Assembly: GCF_047495875.1 (NCBI RefSeq)
Contig: NC_092458.1
Span: forward strand, 111,587,727 to 111,651,726
Origin: Pithys albifrons albifrons
Taxonomy: Eukaryota; Chordata; Aves; Passeriformes; Thamnophilidae
Reading direction: 5' to 3'
DNA length: 64,000 nucleotides
In this document: positions 26,517 through 37,801 of the stretch, in pieces
How positions within the stretch are numbered: position 1 is the stretch's first letter
How the letters are laid out: each line of letters starts with the position of its first letter
Notes under the pieces: model-generated
What the model was told of the DNA's origin: nothing
Database searches by the model: none
What the model saw: only the letters and a program-made list of their open reading frames with translations
Position numbers and translations under genes: made by a program

Positions 26517-27844
26517 CTACAGCCTCCTGTTTCAGCAGACAGAAGCTATAGCTGGATGGGCTGCAAGTATTTCTTCAAACCCCAAATTGACTTAATTATC
26601 CTCTACAGAAAATAGTATGAAGGCAAAAAGTTGCAGATTTCAGATCTTTTTTTTCCTAAGACAAAGTCTGAAACATTTAATGAGTTTATTGACAGCCAAA
26701 AATATAATGTCAATATGAAAAGTCTTTTATGTGCTCTAATTAGAGGAACTGTTCCCTTCAGGAAAAAAAACTGGAGCTTTTAAAGCAGTACAGGAAAAAA
26801 AGAAAAAAAATCTTTAAAAAAACGCTGTGTCAATGACACAGGCACAAAATCTGGAACAAGGCTCTAAGGACCCTGAAAATTATTGTTAAACTTTCCATCT
26901 TGACATTGTAGCTATACAGCTGTCTTCCAAGCACTTAAAAAATACATTTACAAAATAAATAGGTAAGGATAATGCTTTTATTCACTTTGACAAGGGCCAC
27001 CTACTCACAAATACACATCAGAAGACATTTGGGTTTTTCTCTCCACTGAAAGAAGTCTTAGATTCACAGAACAACATGAGCTCTTCAAAAGGATCTGTAG
27101 TTTCAGCTGCTGAAATGTTAGTGTGGGATTTATCCTTCTGGAATGTGGGCTCTTAATAGGAATGCATATAATTCAGTACTGTGAAAAAACAACTTGGAGG
27201 CAAAATGGGCCGAACGTGCTAGTGCAGTAACATGAGAAGAAAACCTATCAATTCCTTTGAAGATTTACAAGTAAACTTTTTTCTTGCCTGTCTTCTGTAT
27301 GCTTGATGGTGTTCTACTATTAAAACAGTAGTTTATATGTGCTGTATATTAGTACACTGTTTTGTTCTTCTTTGCTTCAGGCACTGAAGGAAAAAGAAGC
27401 TTGTCACATATTTTAAGTTCAGAATTGGTTAACAACAAAACACATTTTCAGTGAATTTCACAACCAGCCCCTTTCCCTTTGGGCAGCTACTCTTTGCAAT
27501 TTAAATGAAGGTGCAGAAACTTTCTTCTCCCCCTTTAACAATACTTTCACAAGTTTCACGTCAGTGTATTTTACTGGTTAGTAGTATATTACAAAAAGGA
27601 GATTAAAAGTACCTATTCCAGCACTCCAGGCCAGGCAAGAGGAAATGAATTCTGGGGTGCCCAAATTAAGATGCTAAAATGGGTAAATTCTACTGACCAG
27701 CATTTATCACAGAGAGCACTACTGCCACTTTTCCTAAGGCAAATACCATGTCAGCTATCACTTCAGGCTAACTTTCTATCCATATTGTGAGAAAATCCTT
27801 ACTTTAATCTTTTTTCCTACTAGTTTAAGACTAAATCATTGAGG

Positions 27845-27938
27845 TTCTGTTTTTGAGGTTTGTTTTTTGTTGGTTGTTGTTGTTGTTGGGAGTTTTTTGT
27901 TTGGTTGGTTTGGATTGGTTTAAGTTTTACTTTTTTTT
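27845..27938. repeat. G/T-rich simple repeat with (GTT)n core
   Basis: About 90 bases almost free of A and C, including TTGTTGTTGTTG and GGTTGGTT units. Confidence 0.8.
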
Positions 27939-29844
27939 CCAGAACTTGCATTGGTGGGACAGTTAAATATAGACTCTGTGGTGAAATCTGGCAAATACTA
28001 TTAATCTAACTACATTTTAAAATCCAAGTTTGTGTCATAAGGTTCAGAAAGAAATCTCTGCTTTCCATGAGATGCCTTGTGGCTGATTGCCTTTTTAACT
28101 GAATCATAGAAATACTGCAATGTGAGTTGACCCATTATGGGACAAGAAGGAAGAGAAGCAGAAAAGAGTGGGTTTTGGAGGAAAGGGAAAAAAAGTGAGG
28201 TGGGAAGGACTCAGATGTTATAAATGCCACCTAACCACATGAAAAGCTTCAAACAGGATTTGTGCCATATTGGATTCTAAAATATTTGCAATGGAGAGGA
28301 AGCTCTAGTGAGAATTTGAAAACACTACTGAAAAATTGATTCTTGGGCAGAGATTTTGACTGAAGCTTTTGTCTCTGTTAGGGTTTTTATAAAAGTATCT
28401 TTCCTACACATTCTCTGGTATCTAATAAGGTTTGAGCTCCTGCCGTAACCTGTGCTCTCAGGTTAGTTACAGGAAAACAATAATCTTGAGATCTTTACTG
28501 TCTCTTAAAACTTGTTGTAATGGAACCATGATATTTGGACAGAGTGAGAGTGTGATCACACAAGACATCTCTCATTAGGAAATTAAGATGATATGCAAAG
28601 AAATGCCAGTGGGGAATATTTCTAATGTAACTTATGTTCACTGGTGGACTGCACAAACCCCAACTACATGCTTTCCATAGTATTTGCAGTTTGCTCTCTG
28701 CTGTCTAAAGCACTTAAAAGTAGTGCAGGTTTAGATGTCTCATGATTTGTGGCTCCTTGATGGATTTTGTCCAGAAACATTCACTGCCTCCCATCACTCC
28801 GTTTCACCCTCATCTGCACCAATTCAAGAGCCTCTCAAATATGTCAGAATAATTTATATAATCTTTGTACTTTTTGGATTTCCCCACCCTGAAATGTGGG
28901 AAAACCCTCTTTACTGACCTGATTTTGAGCCAGGCCCTTCAAATAATTGCTTTTGCAAGAGTATAAAGTATTGGCAAGTTGTACTGGGGGTCATAGCAAG
29001 ACCCTGAATATGAGGAAAGAAGCAGGAGTCATTTGAAGAGGTTTTTCTGTAACATGGAGCCATGCCCCAGGATCCCTTGCTGGAGTGATTTTACTGTGCC
29101 CCAGCAATTGATTATTCATGAAATCAGTAAAAGTAACTGTAGGTTGGTGGTTTTAATACTTCTGTGGGAAATGGGACATCCTTGTTCTTTTCCCAGCCTT
29201 AAGGAACAGTAATATTTGAATAATTCATATACTTAATATATCTTCATTTTGTCAATGCTATTTAAGCTTCACAGCAAATTAGGACCTTTATTTTCATTTT
29301 TTTTCTTATAGTAGGAATGGTGAAAACAAATTATTATTTTGGGTATCTCAAACATAGATCATCTCAGAGTGATTTTTTAAAAAACTTCAGTATGTGAGAG
29401 AAAAATATGCATTGATTAAGTTCAGCAGTAAAGGGGGCAACTTGAGCACATATTCCCCAAAAAATGCCATTTCAGCATTCACAGATGTACTTGTTCTGCC
29501 TTTGCTCAGGAAAGGGTTATCTGACCCTTTCCTGCAGCCTGCTCAGTCAAGTCACCTTTGCATAAATAAGAAGGAAACTTATGCATGTAGAAACTAAAAT
29601 TAGATGAATAATTAACATATACTTGATGCAAAAGCATGAAAAATGTTCCAAAATTTTTCTGCTTAACTAAAGTGTAAATTCATATTAAAATATTCTACAG
29701 TGAAACTTTGTCAGTAGGTCATAAAAAGCACATACCTACTTATTTATTAGGTTTAGGATTTATCTGATGTGTTTAATTTCTTTTTTTTTAATTCCTAGTA
29801 ATTTTAAGACTGTTATTTAAGTGTGTGTTATTTCATATAAATGA

Positions 29845-29893
29845 AAGTGAACAAACAGTATATTTGTTTGTTCATATAAGTGAACAAACAGTA
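29845..29893. repeat. Clustered direct and inverted copies of TGAACAAACA
   Basis: AAGTGAACAAACAGTA occurs exactly at 29845-29860 and 29878-29893. An inverted copy TGTTTGTTCA sits between them at 29865-29874. CATATAA also repeats before both direct copies. Probably a small templated duplication or inversion; AACAAAC resembles a forkhead core. Confidence 0.85.
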
Positions 29894-31979
29894 ACAGCCA
29901 AATCTCAGAAGCTGTAAATGGGCACATCCTCACAGCATCAACAGTCAGTATTTTAAAGTATTTTATTTAGAACAAAAGCAAATAAAAGAGAGTTATGGGT
30001 TTTTGTGTCATTATATTTCTAAGATTTTCTTAGTCTCATCAAAAGATGAGATAAATAGAAAAGGAGCTGATCTTTGAAGATCTAGTCTGATTCCAGAATT
30101 GTAATTTCACTGTTTCAGTCCATGACTCCTGTAGCTGTCTGTGTTCATGCAGTAGAAGAACAGTATATATTTAAAACAGTAACAGTATTTTTTTTTTTTT
30201 ACTGGAAACAGCTGGATTATAAGTATGCATAGTGCTGTATAGATACCTAAAATACAAAAAGGCATAGTTCTCAAATCCCTATATTTCTATCTTTCAAATA
30301 CTGTTCAGGCACATTTTGACATAGTAATTATTTATCCAATGATAGATAGCCCCAGATCTATAATTCACTCATGGGGCTTAGGTCATTTCATGAAAGGCAA
30401 AAGTATGGTGCATTACTCTGTATGCATAATGTAGAGCATATTTATATTTAATGCTAACATTATTTTTCAATGAGGGACTATTCATGAGGTATATGCTTCC
30501 TGTTCAGAACATTGTGTTGTACAGATTTTCATTTTGAGATTTAAAAAAAAATGCTTGTTTCCCAAGAAAATGTTGGCCACTTTGAAGAATCTTTATTTTC
30601 CTCTCCTTCATCTTTCCCTTTCTCTCCTTCATTTCCTTTCACCTCTTAAATAAATAAATTGATCCCTGATAGTATAATACATATGCCACATATAAGTTTT
30701 TTACCTGGACAAACTTGTAACCAATATAATCTTGATAGCAAGGTTAAGATTATAGCAAAAAAATATAATATTACTTTTGCAGTCTGATTACTACCTGCAT
30801 TAATTTTAATGTTAAATAATTACAAGTTATAGCAGCATTAGAATCTCATTAATCTACACTAATGGGTGGAAACCTTATATCTGTGCTGTCTTTAGATCAC
30901 TTCATGTAGTCACATCAGGTTTGTCAGAGGAGGACTGAGTCATTTTATGCAGGATATCACCTGAGGGTGAAAACAGAGGCGTAGTCATCTTGGTGTATTG
31001 TGAGGATTTTTATCTATAATGTTTATTAAAGCTCACAGAGGACATATGTTGTAAAACTGGGCACTGAGCTAAGGCTGTGCACTTCAGTCAGCTTTTCAAA
31101 AAATGCCTCTAGATAAAGTTCTGTGCTAACCCTTGTCTGGACTATACTCTGCATCAGGAAGTATATTATCCTTTAAAATGTCTCCTTTCATTCTTTAATG
31201 TTACTGCCAGTATATGAGCAGGAATTAGTTTTTAGTGGGAATACATGTTCATGCTTCTCCTGACCCAGAGTTGTAGTAGAGCATGTGCTGCAGGACACAC
31301 ATGGGACCTGGTCCTCAGAGCCCAAGTGGGTGCTGCCTTTTTTCTGCAGGGAGGAGGTTTGCCTCATCATTGCCACAGGCAACACAAAAGGAGGGATTTT
31401 CTAGATGGCTCAAGCAGGTTGACATTCCTGCAGCAAGCTGTCACCTTCCATTTTCTCAAGTGAGCAGTCACCTCCCCCTTGCTCTGCTCAGAAAGGAAAG
31501 CCCCTGCAAGTCATGGGAGAAGATGGCTGGTTGCTCCAGGCTCTTGCTGTGCAAAGGCAGTGGCTCAGCACTCTTGCTTTCCCTGCAAGTCTGCTGATGA
31601 CAGAACTTGGAGTCTGTTTTAATCACCAAAATAGAGCCTATGTGCCCTTGGATTGATTATGTGTGCTCAGTGTAGTACTACCAACAGCAGCACCATGCCA
31701 GGAGCTTTGTGGAGATGGATACCTACTATTTGCCATCATGTCCACAGAAGCAGCTTCCCCAAAGTCCTCTTGGCAGTCAGAAGAGAATGATGTGGGAGCT
31801 TGGAAAAGCCAGCAACAAGTGACAGTCACGTCTGATGAGTCCGGTGACTGTTAAGAGCAGAACCAAACCTTTAACAGGTGCCATAGCACTCTCTGCTCCA
31901 GCTAACCTGGAAGTGTAGTTTCAGAATGCCTCACAGTTTACAAAAGGAAGGGAAAACATGATTCTTGTATTTCATCTAT

Positions 31980-32597
31980 TGTGGTAGTTTTGGCTTTAGT
32001 TTCAGCTAGGCCTCAGCTAGGCCTCAGTTTCAGCAGGCCCAGAGATTTTACATACATTAGAGGGGACAAACATCACCTGACTTAAACAACCAAAGAGATA
32101 TTTCTTATCGTTTTGATGTCAAAATCGAGTATAAGAGAAGGTTTGGACTGTGCCTGTCTCAGTCCCTTGATAGCTGGGTGCTGAGTGGACCTGCTATCAC
32201 TGCTGCTGGGGGAGTTGGGCCTCATTCGCCACTTCATAGCTGTTTGGCTTGGGAAAAACCCTTTTTTGTTGTTGGTTTTCTCCTCTCTTGATGGGTATCC
32301 TTTGTGGGGAGGTTGTTGGAGCATTTCTGTGAGCTGGGGTGGTGGTGATCTGTGTTGCTGGGTGGGCAACTCGGTAGTTGTTGTTGTCGTTGGTTGTTTT
32401 TTTCTCACATTTGTGTATATATATATATGTATTATATAATATTCTATTTTTAATTGTCTCTCTTTTGTATAATATAAGAAGCTTGCTATTTCGGGTTTTG
32501 GGTTGTTTTTTTTTCCTTCCTCTTCTCTTGGTGAGGGGGGTGAATTCTCTCTCTCTCTGTGTTAGCCACTTGGCATTTTGCCATCTCAACCTAACAA
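31980..32597 (+). mobile_element. Probable LTR (ERV-derived), about 617 bp
   Basis: The segment starts TGTGGTAGTTTTGG, a style of start I associate with avian ERVL-like LTRs, and ends near CCTAACA. ATCTAT lies directly before it (31974-31979) and again at 32598-32603, one base beyond the expected CA end. That makes a plausible but slightly offset target-site duplication. Inside are a duplicated CTAGGCCTCAG near the start, a G/T-rich middle with GTT repeats, a (TA)n stretch around 32416-32428 that could act as TATA, and a CT microsatellite. Several ORFs on both strands here are low-complexity artefacts. Strand is inferred from the terminal sequences only. Confidence 0.55.
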
Positions 32598-32635
32598 ATC
32601 TATATAACATTATATTTATGTAGACTTGTGTGTTC

Positions 32636-33405
32636 ATAGATCATAGAATCATAGAATGGCTTAAGTTGGAAGGGACCTTAAAGATCATCTAGTTCCATGG
32701 GTAGGGACACCTTCCTCTAGACAAGGTTGCCTAACACCCCATCCATTTTGGTTTTGAACACTTTCAGGAGGGGGACATCCACAACTTTTCTGGGCAACCT
32801 GTTCTAGTGCCTCACCACCCTCAGATTAAAGAATTTTTTTCCTAATATCTAATTTAAACCTAATTTCTCTCAGTTTAAATCCACTTCCCCTTGTCCTGCC
32901 ATTATATACCCTTGTAAATAGTGCCTCTCCAACTCTCTTGCAGGCTCCCCTCAGGTACTGGAAGGCCACAATTAGGGCACCCCGAAGTCTTCTCCAGGAT
33001 GAATAATCCCAATTCTCTCAGCCTTCCTCATAGAAGAGGTGCTTCATGCCTCTGTTAAACTTGGTGTCCCTCCTCTGGACTCACTCCAACAGGTCCATGT
33101 CTTTCCTGTGCTAAGGACCCCAGAGCTGGCTCACCAGAGTTGAGCAGAGGGGAAGAATCCCCTTCCTCAACCTGCTGCCCATATTGCTTTGGATGCAGCC
33201 CAGGATACAACTGGCTTTCTGGGCTGCCAGTGCACATGGTTGGGTAATGTCCAGCCTCTCATCCAACAGCAATCCCAAGTTCTCCTCAGAAGGGCTCTTG
33301 ATCTGTTCATCCTCCAGCCTGTATCGATACAGGGAGTTGCCCTGACCCAGGTGCAGCACATTGGTTTTGGCATTGTTAACCCTCATGAGATTCCCATACC
33401 AGATG
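32636..33405 (-). mobile_element. CR1 LINE, 5'-truncated, 3' part of ORF2 plus 3'UTR
   Basis: On the minus strand this is a classic avian CR1. The + strand starts with TCATAGAATCATAGAATGG, the reverse of the CR1 ATTCTATGATTCTATGA tail. Next come the 3'UTR and the end of the reverse-transcriptase ORF. A minus-strand frame (about 33111-33390) keeps the recognisable CR1 stretch VLHLGQGN, then LGLLLDERLDITQ, CALAAQKASCILGCIQS and a final LCSTLV. The frame is disrupted and the element begins abruptly near 33405, as expected for 5' truncation during reverse transcription. CR1 copies generally lack clear target-site duplications, and none is seen. Confidence 0.95.
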
Positions 33406-34618
33406 TACTGATACATTTGACTGTTATACAATGATCATAGCAGAATGCAATTATGGTATTATGGAATCACACCACTCCAGCAATATCAGAGGCCCCTCTA
33501 TCTCTTCACAGACTTGCCCTCTTTTCTGTGTAAATATTTTTCCTGCCTTTCCCTTTTGCAAAGCAAAGTAGTTGTTTGCAAACTATTTGTAGAATATAAA
33601 TAGCTCCTACAAGTGAAATGCCCTTGAAGCAGGGAGAGTGGACTGATTGCAGCATACAGTACATGCTAATAGCATCTTCAGAGAATTACTATTACTTCAT
33701 AGCAGAGACAGTTTCATTATAACAGAAATCTTACCATGATCCTCAGATCGAATTTTTACTTTCTTCTGCATATATCTGGTGAGTCAACAGTCACAGGTAG
33801 CTGGTTCGTTGTTCAAAAGCCTGGGAGAATTACTCACCCCTAAGTGGTGCCATTTCCTGTGATTGTCTCTTTGCAAATTCTGTGAAACATCAGGCAAAGG
33901 AACAGGCTAATAACCAGCACAGAAAGCCTGAATCTGACAGTATTCCTAGTGCTCTGCACAGAGTTAGTAAAATGAACCTGATAATACATTGTTATATCTG
34001 TTGCAGTGTACTCACGTTGGGTATTAATCGAGCATTCACAAACTGACACTTGAGACTGAGTGATGATCTTTGAGGTTGCTTGATACCTTTATCTGACCAA
34101 ATTCATGCAGACTCAGCCATGTGCAGAGGAACTTGGCATGGCTGCACTTTATTTCTAGTGCAATAGGATAGGAATGAGGCAAAAAGAATATATAAGGGTT
34201 TCCCACTGAGAATCAATGCTATAAATTATGTATTATGCAGACACTGTTCTGCTGATGCTATCCAGTCCCCGATTCTCAGTTCCTTGTTTTTCCTTCTATT
34301 AATAGCTATGGCTAGGTTTTCACTTGTAAAATGGTGAAGACAAAACTAGAAACCTTTCCCATTTAATAACCTCTACCAAAGAAGAATAAGGTAATATTCT
34401 TCATCACTGTGATGTCCTCAGGGTTTTAGCAATCTGGGAATACAAGCAGCACTGTGTTGTTGATAAGATACTGGGGGTAAAAGTGGGAATAACCATGCTG
34501 AATATTAAAGAGGGAAATGCCCTATTTTCACATGATCAGTATAAAACTTGGTATTGTGAACCTTCCTGTTGTATTTTGTCTGTGTAGGACCACTTTTGCT
34601 TTTTGTTTCTCCCTCTAG

Positions 34619-34744
34619 ATCCAAATGCTTTGGCTGGACAGACCGGACCTGACCATGCTCTTATAGGAGGCATAGTGGCTGTAGTTGTCTTTGTAACACT
34701 ATGTTCTATAATTCTTCTTGGTCGATACCTGGCAAGACATAAAG
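34619..34744 (+). CDS. CADM2: CADM2 transmembrane exon (internal coding exon)
   Basis: Internal coding exon of cell adhesion molecule 2 (SynCAM2/Necl-3), an immunoglobulin-superfamily adhesion protein of axons and synapses. The sequence shows a pyrimidine-rich acceptor ending in ctctag, 126 coding bases, and a donor reading AAG|gtagga. The translation begins with the split Asp codon and runs [18 protein letters not shown] (extracellular stalk), then a hydrophobic helix [17 protein letters not shown], then basic RYLARHK at the cytoplasmic face. From memory this matches mammalian CADM2 except for Thr instead of Asn after AGQ and Ile instead of Phe in the helix. Both flanking introns are phase 1, so the exon is symmetrical. 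The Ig-domain exons must lie upstream of the window or were not recognised. The alternative Thr-rich stalk exon known from some CADM2 isoforms was not found. Confidence 0.97.
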
Positions 34745-36353
34745 GTAGGACAGATTTAGTGGGAGTTCAGTCACTTTTGGAAGCAAGGCATGATTTCATC
34801 TGGGAGTGCCATTGCCTTTTGCCTTCCCCCTGCTTGCTAAATGATTTGAATAAAAGAGCTTAGTTCACAGTCCAGTTGCAAGTGAAGCCCATATGAATTT
34901 TAACAAGCTTTCCAGTGGGCTGGCTAGGGCAAGAGATAGGTAGCTAGTTACTTGCCCAAGGTCATCTTATAAGTCAGTTATTTAGAGAGACTAAGAGCTA
35001 AGATTGCCCCTTGGTTTCGGCCCTTAACTCTACACACTTGATTATATGATCTCATAGTTTTAACTACAATATCAATTCAGCAGAATATATATATATATAT
35101 ATATCGAGTGAACAAGATTTTTAATTTTAATAAGTTATGTTAATATTTTAAATGTGTATTCAAGAGATAATATTAGAAGCCAGTGGTGAGTTTTCAAATC
35201 CATTTACTCAGGATCCCACTGGAATAAGGGGTGCATTCCTGGGGCAAGCTTTACTATATTCAGTGATTTATGATTTCACTTTAATAATTCTTCTCTTTTC
35301 ATTTTCAGTCTCCTCTTCCATTAGAGATAACAGGGATTAAGTGACACTGATTTCTGACTTCTCAATGATTTGATTTTGACCTAGTTAATTCCAAAATCAT
35401 TTCCCAAGATTTAACCTCTGAATGTCTTGTAGACTTATTGTTAAAACTCAGTTGATTCCCTTCCACTCCCTTCAAAAAAATTGAAAAAGGAGTGAAGAGA
35501 GGATGTGTGTTGGTATTAATTCATGAAGTCTCGTTTTAGATAATCATATGTCTAGCAAACATAAACTGATAGAAACATCTTTTTAATTTGATTGGATTGT
35601 GTGAAGGAAAACAAGATTTTTTTTTTAATGAGCCAGTGAAAGTGTGTCTCCTTTGTTTTACTTTCCTGAATGAACAGTTATACTTCTTATGCCAACATAA
35701 ATAATGCTTTTCACAAAGGAGAAATTGACTAATGTACACAATTCTTTTTATTCATATCCAGAGCACAAAATGTGAGTTGGCTCAGTTAATAAAACTGCCT
35801 CAATTTTGTAATTCTTGGAAACTACTATGATACAATTCTGTAAAATTAAAACATAGATACAATCTAGAAAAGAATAAAAATACAAATAATCAATGGCCAT
35901 TAAAACAAACAAACAAAAAAAAAACAAACAATAAACACCCCAAAGTCTTCAAAGTTAATTTATTTTTGATGGGTAATTACTTCATGAAATAACCAAGATT
36001 TTATCACTTATTTTAGGATTGCAGAATATACTGCATGTTACTGCAGTGATATAAAGTGGATTTTTATTAAAATATTACCTTAATTCGTTGTGGATATACT
36101 AGAGATTGTGTATGGGCATTATCAATATAAATAATATGACTATTTCACAGGCAAATGAGAAAGTTGAGCATACCTTTATGATGTATACTAAAACTGTGTG
36201 AAAATATTTGTCCATTCATGAAACAATTGCAGCATTGTTAGAAATTTACTTCCTATGATGCAGCATAAAGCTAAAAAAGAAACAAACAAAATAACAAAAA
36301 AGCCCTCTAATCTTTCTTCTTTTTTTTCTTTCCTGTCGTACTGATTCCTATAG
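34745..36353 (+). other. CADM2: CADM2 last intron (phase 1)
   Basis: This 1609-bp intron starts gtagga and ends ctatag, with a strong polypyrimidine tract in the last 50 bases. It contains an (AT)n run at 35085-35104, an intronic AATAAA at 34849-34854 shortly before the first in-frame stop if the donor is not used, and an acceptor-like tttcattttcag ending at 35308. No repeat family was recognised in it. Confidence 0.9.
35085..35104. repeat. (AT)10 microsatellite
   Basis: Twenty bases of alternating AT in the last CADM2 intron. Confidence 0.9.
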
Positions 36354-36472
36354 GAACATATTTAACAAATGAAGCGAAAGGAGCTGAAGATGCACCTGAT
36401 GCCGACACAGCCATTATCAATGCAGAAGGCAGCCAAGTCAATGCAGAGGAGAAAAAAGAGTATTTCATTTAG
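36354..36472 (+). CDS. CADM2: CADM2 terminal coding exon (cytoplasmic tail and stop)
   Basis: Last coding exon of CADM2. It is preceded by a long pyrimidine tract and the acceptor ctatag. It completes the Gly codon begun at 34744 and encodes [10 protein letters not shown], an acidic and alanine-rich middle, then AEEKKEYFI and a TAG stop at 36470-36472. In nectin-like proteins the membrane-proximal TYxTxEA segment binds band 4.1 family FERM domains. The C-terminal EYFI is a class II PDZ ligand for MAGUK scaffolds such as CASK and MPP proteins; both roles are family knowledge. The tail is intact and, as far as I recall, identical to the mammalian tail, so strong purifying selection is likely. 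Together with the transmembrane exon it gives the last 82 residues or so of the protein. Confidence 0.97.
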
Positions 36473-37353
36473 ATGCAGAGCTAGAATCTTGGAGTTTTAC
36501 TTATCAGGCTGACTGCTGGAGAAAACTGGCTATCATTTCTCAGAATTCATTTCTGCCATCTTCTGCTATCTTTATTAACTCGCATACCTGCTATAAGTAG
36601 CCAGTTTATGCCAACAATCAGCTGTTGACATCACCATTCTATAATTACAGTATCATGTGTAAAACAGGACATTTCTTATTGCCTAAAAATCATATCCACT
36701 GCTCTCTTAACATACAGTGCTTGAATATACAGCCTTAACAATGTTAATCATCATCTTAATCCAAGTTTTCTACATTTTTAAATGTTATGCAGCTTTCTTT
36801 TTCAGTTTTCTTTTATCATGTCCCCACTAGTATGTCATAGAACAAAATTCATAATGAATACTTTTAGGTAAGGTCCTAATTTACTTATGGAAAATGTTAA
36901 GTCTAAGATTAGAGGTTTACAAAGAATGTTTTATACATGTCTATCTGTAAGTCAAAAAGCAACTTGTTTTCGAAACATATGCCCTTGGAACCACAATTTG
37001 AAATCTGTTTAGTATAGTTTCATGTATGTTTGGATTTGGTGGAGAAAAACATAAGTTCAGTGAATTTTTTGTTTTCTCTTGCTTTGTTTCATTATGATTT
37101 AAATGGTACCTTGACAGCAATGCCGTGTCAGTGGTGAAAACATGCTGAATAGCTACACAGATCCAGCAAAGTTAGATAATAGCGCTTTATTTGAAACAAT
37201 TTGTCCTGCCCCTTTCTTGGCTTTTGGAATCACAAAGCTTAGAGAACTTTCTGAGTAATTTATGTTTTTATAATTTATTTGCTAAACCTGAACTCACCTG
37301 CCTACTCAAATTTGAAGTGTTCATGGGACACAACTGCAAGGCGTTTTAGTATA

Positions 37354-37375
37354 TGTATATAGTGCATATAATAAA
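37354..37375 (+). promoter_or_regulatory. Pumilio-type element next to a poly(A) signal in the CADM2 3'UTR
   Basis: TGTATATA at 37354-37361 matches the Pumilio consensus TGTANATA. It lies 8 bases before an AATAAA at 37370-37375. This hexamer is the first strong poly(A) signal after the stop codon, about 0.9 kb into the 3'UTR. Its use is inferred from motif match only. Confidence 0.45.
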
Positions 37376-37766
37376 TTCAATTAAACATTATTTGATACAT
37401 ATTCAACTTTTTTTGGCAGTAGCTAAGTCAGTCACAATAAGCATTTTCTAATGTCCATTATATCCCTTTAGATATGACTCAAATCAATATTCTGAGTAGA
37501 TAACATGTATTAGTATTTATTTTTGTCTGTATGTCCTAGCACTGTTCAGCAGCAAATTTTTCTAGTTCTTGTTAATTTTTAATTTGTTATACAATGGAAG
37601 CACAATGTTATATGGAAAGGTAGTTTTAAGCTAACAACCAGTGCACAGCCTCAGGTTTTAAATTACAACCACATTTGATTACTATCCTTAAAAAGTACTA
37701 TTGAGTTGCTAAAATTCTCAATTTTTAATTTGGCAGTTCCAGAGCTGCTTCTCTATGTTGGTTTGC

Positions 37767-37767
<1 letters not shown>

Positions 37768-37799
<32 letters not shown>
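37768..37799. repeat. A32 homopolymer in the CADM2 3'UTR
   Basis: Thirty-two consecutive A on the sense strand, about 1.3 kb after the stop codon, continuing as AG(A)6. No poly(A) signal sits at the usual distance before it, so it is a genomic A tract and not a polyadenylation site. Confidence 0.9.

Positions 37800-37801
<2 letters not shown>

Larger units (their letters stand above)
1..34618 (+). other. CADM2: CADM2 intron upstream of the transmembrane exon (partial)
   Basis: Everything before the acceptor at 34618 reads as non-coding DNA with dense stops in all frames, and I recognised no Ig-domain exon in it. CADM2 introns are known to be very long in vertebrates, so one continuous intron is the simplest reading. 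A small exon, in particular the alternative Thr-rich stalk exon of about 120 bp, could have been missed. The intron holds CR1 fragments, two LTRs and the tandem-repeat block listed separately. The remaining stretches (about 47-5290, 5630-8390, 9550-10430, 11760-19700, 20100-26290, 26520-31970 and 33410-34618) show only AT-rich unique sequence and short simple repeats. Confidence 0.75.

Noticed and set aside
28103..28145. CR1-like AATCATAGAA stretch
   Set aside because: Only about ten bases match the CR1 tail and no further CR1 sequence follows.
31283..31597. 104-codon ORF overlapping another frame and an antisense ORF
   Set aside because: Several open frames coexist because the local DNA is GC-richer and stop-poor. 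The translation has no recognisable domain.
32197..32637. 146-codon minus-strand ORF, the longest in the window
   Set aside because: Its Thr/Asn/Lys/Arg-rich translation is produced by the G/T-rich and TA/CT simple repeats of the LTR-like segment, not by a gene.
1..34618. Upstream Ig-domain or Thr-rich stalk exons of CADM2
   Set aside because: Looked for characteristic translations of these exons and saw none; absence is not proven because exons of about 120-150 bp are easy to miss by eye.
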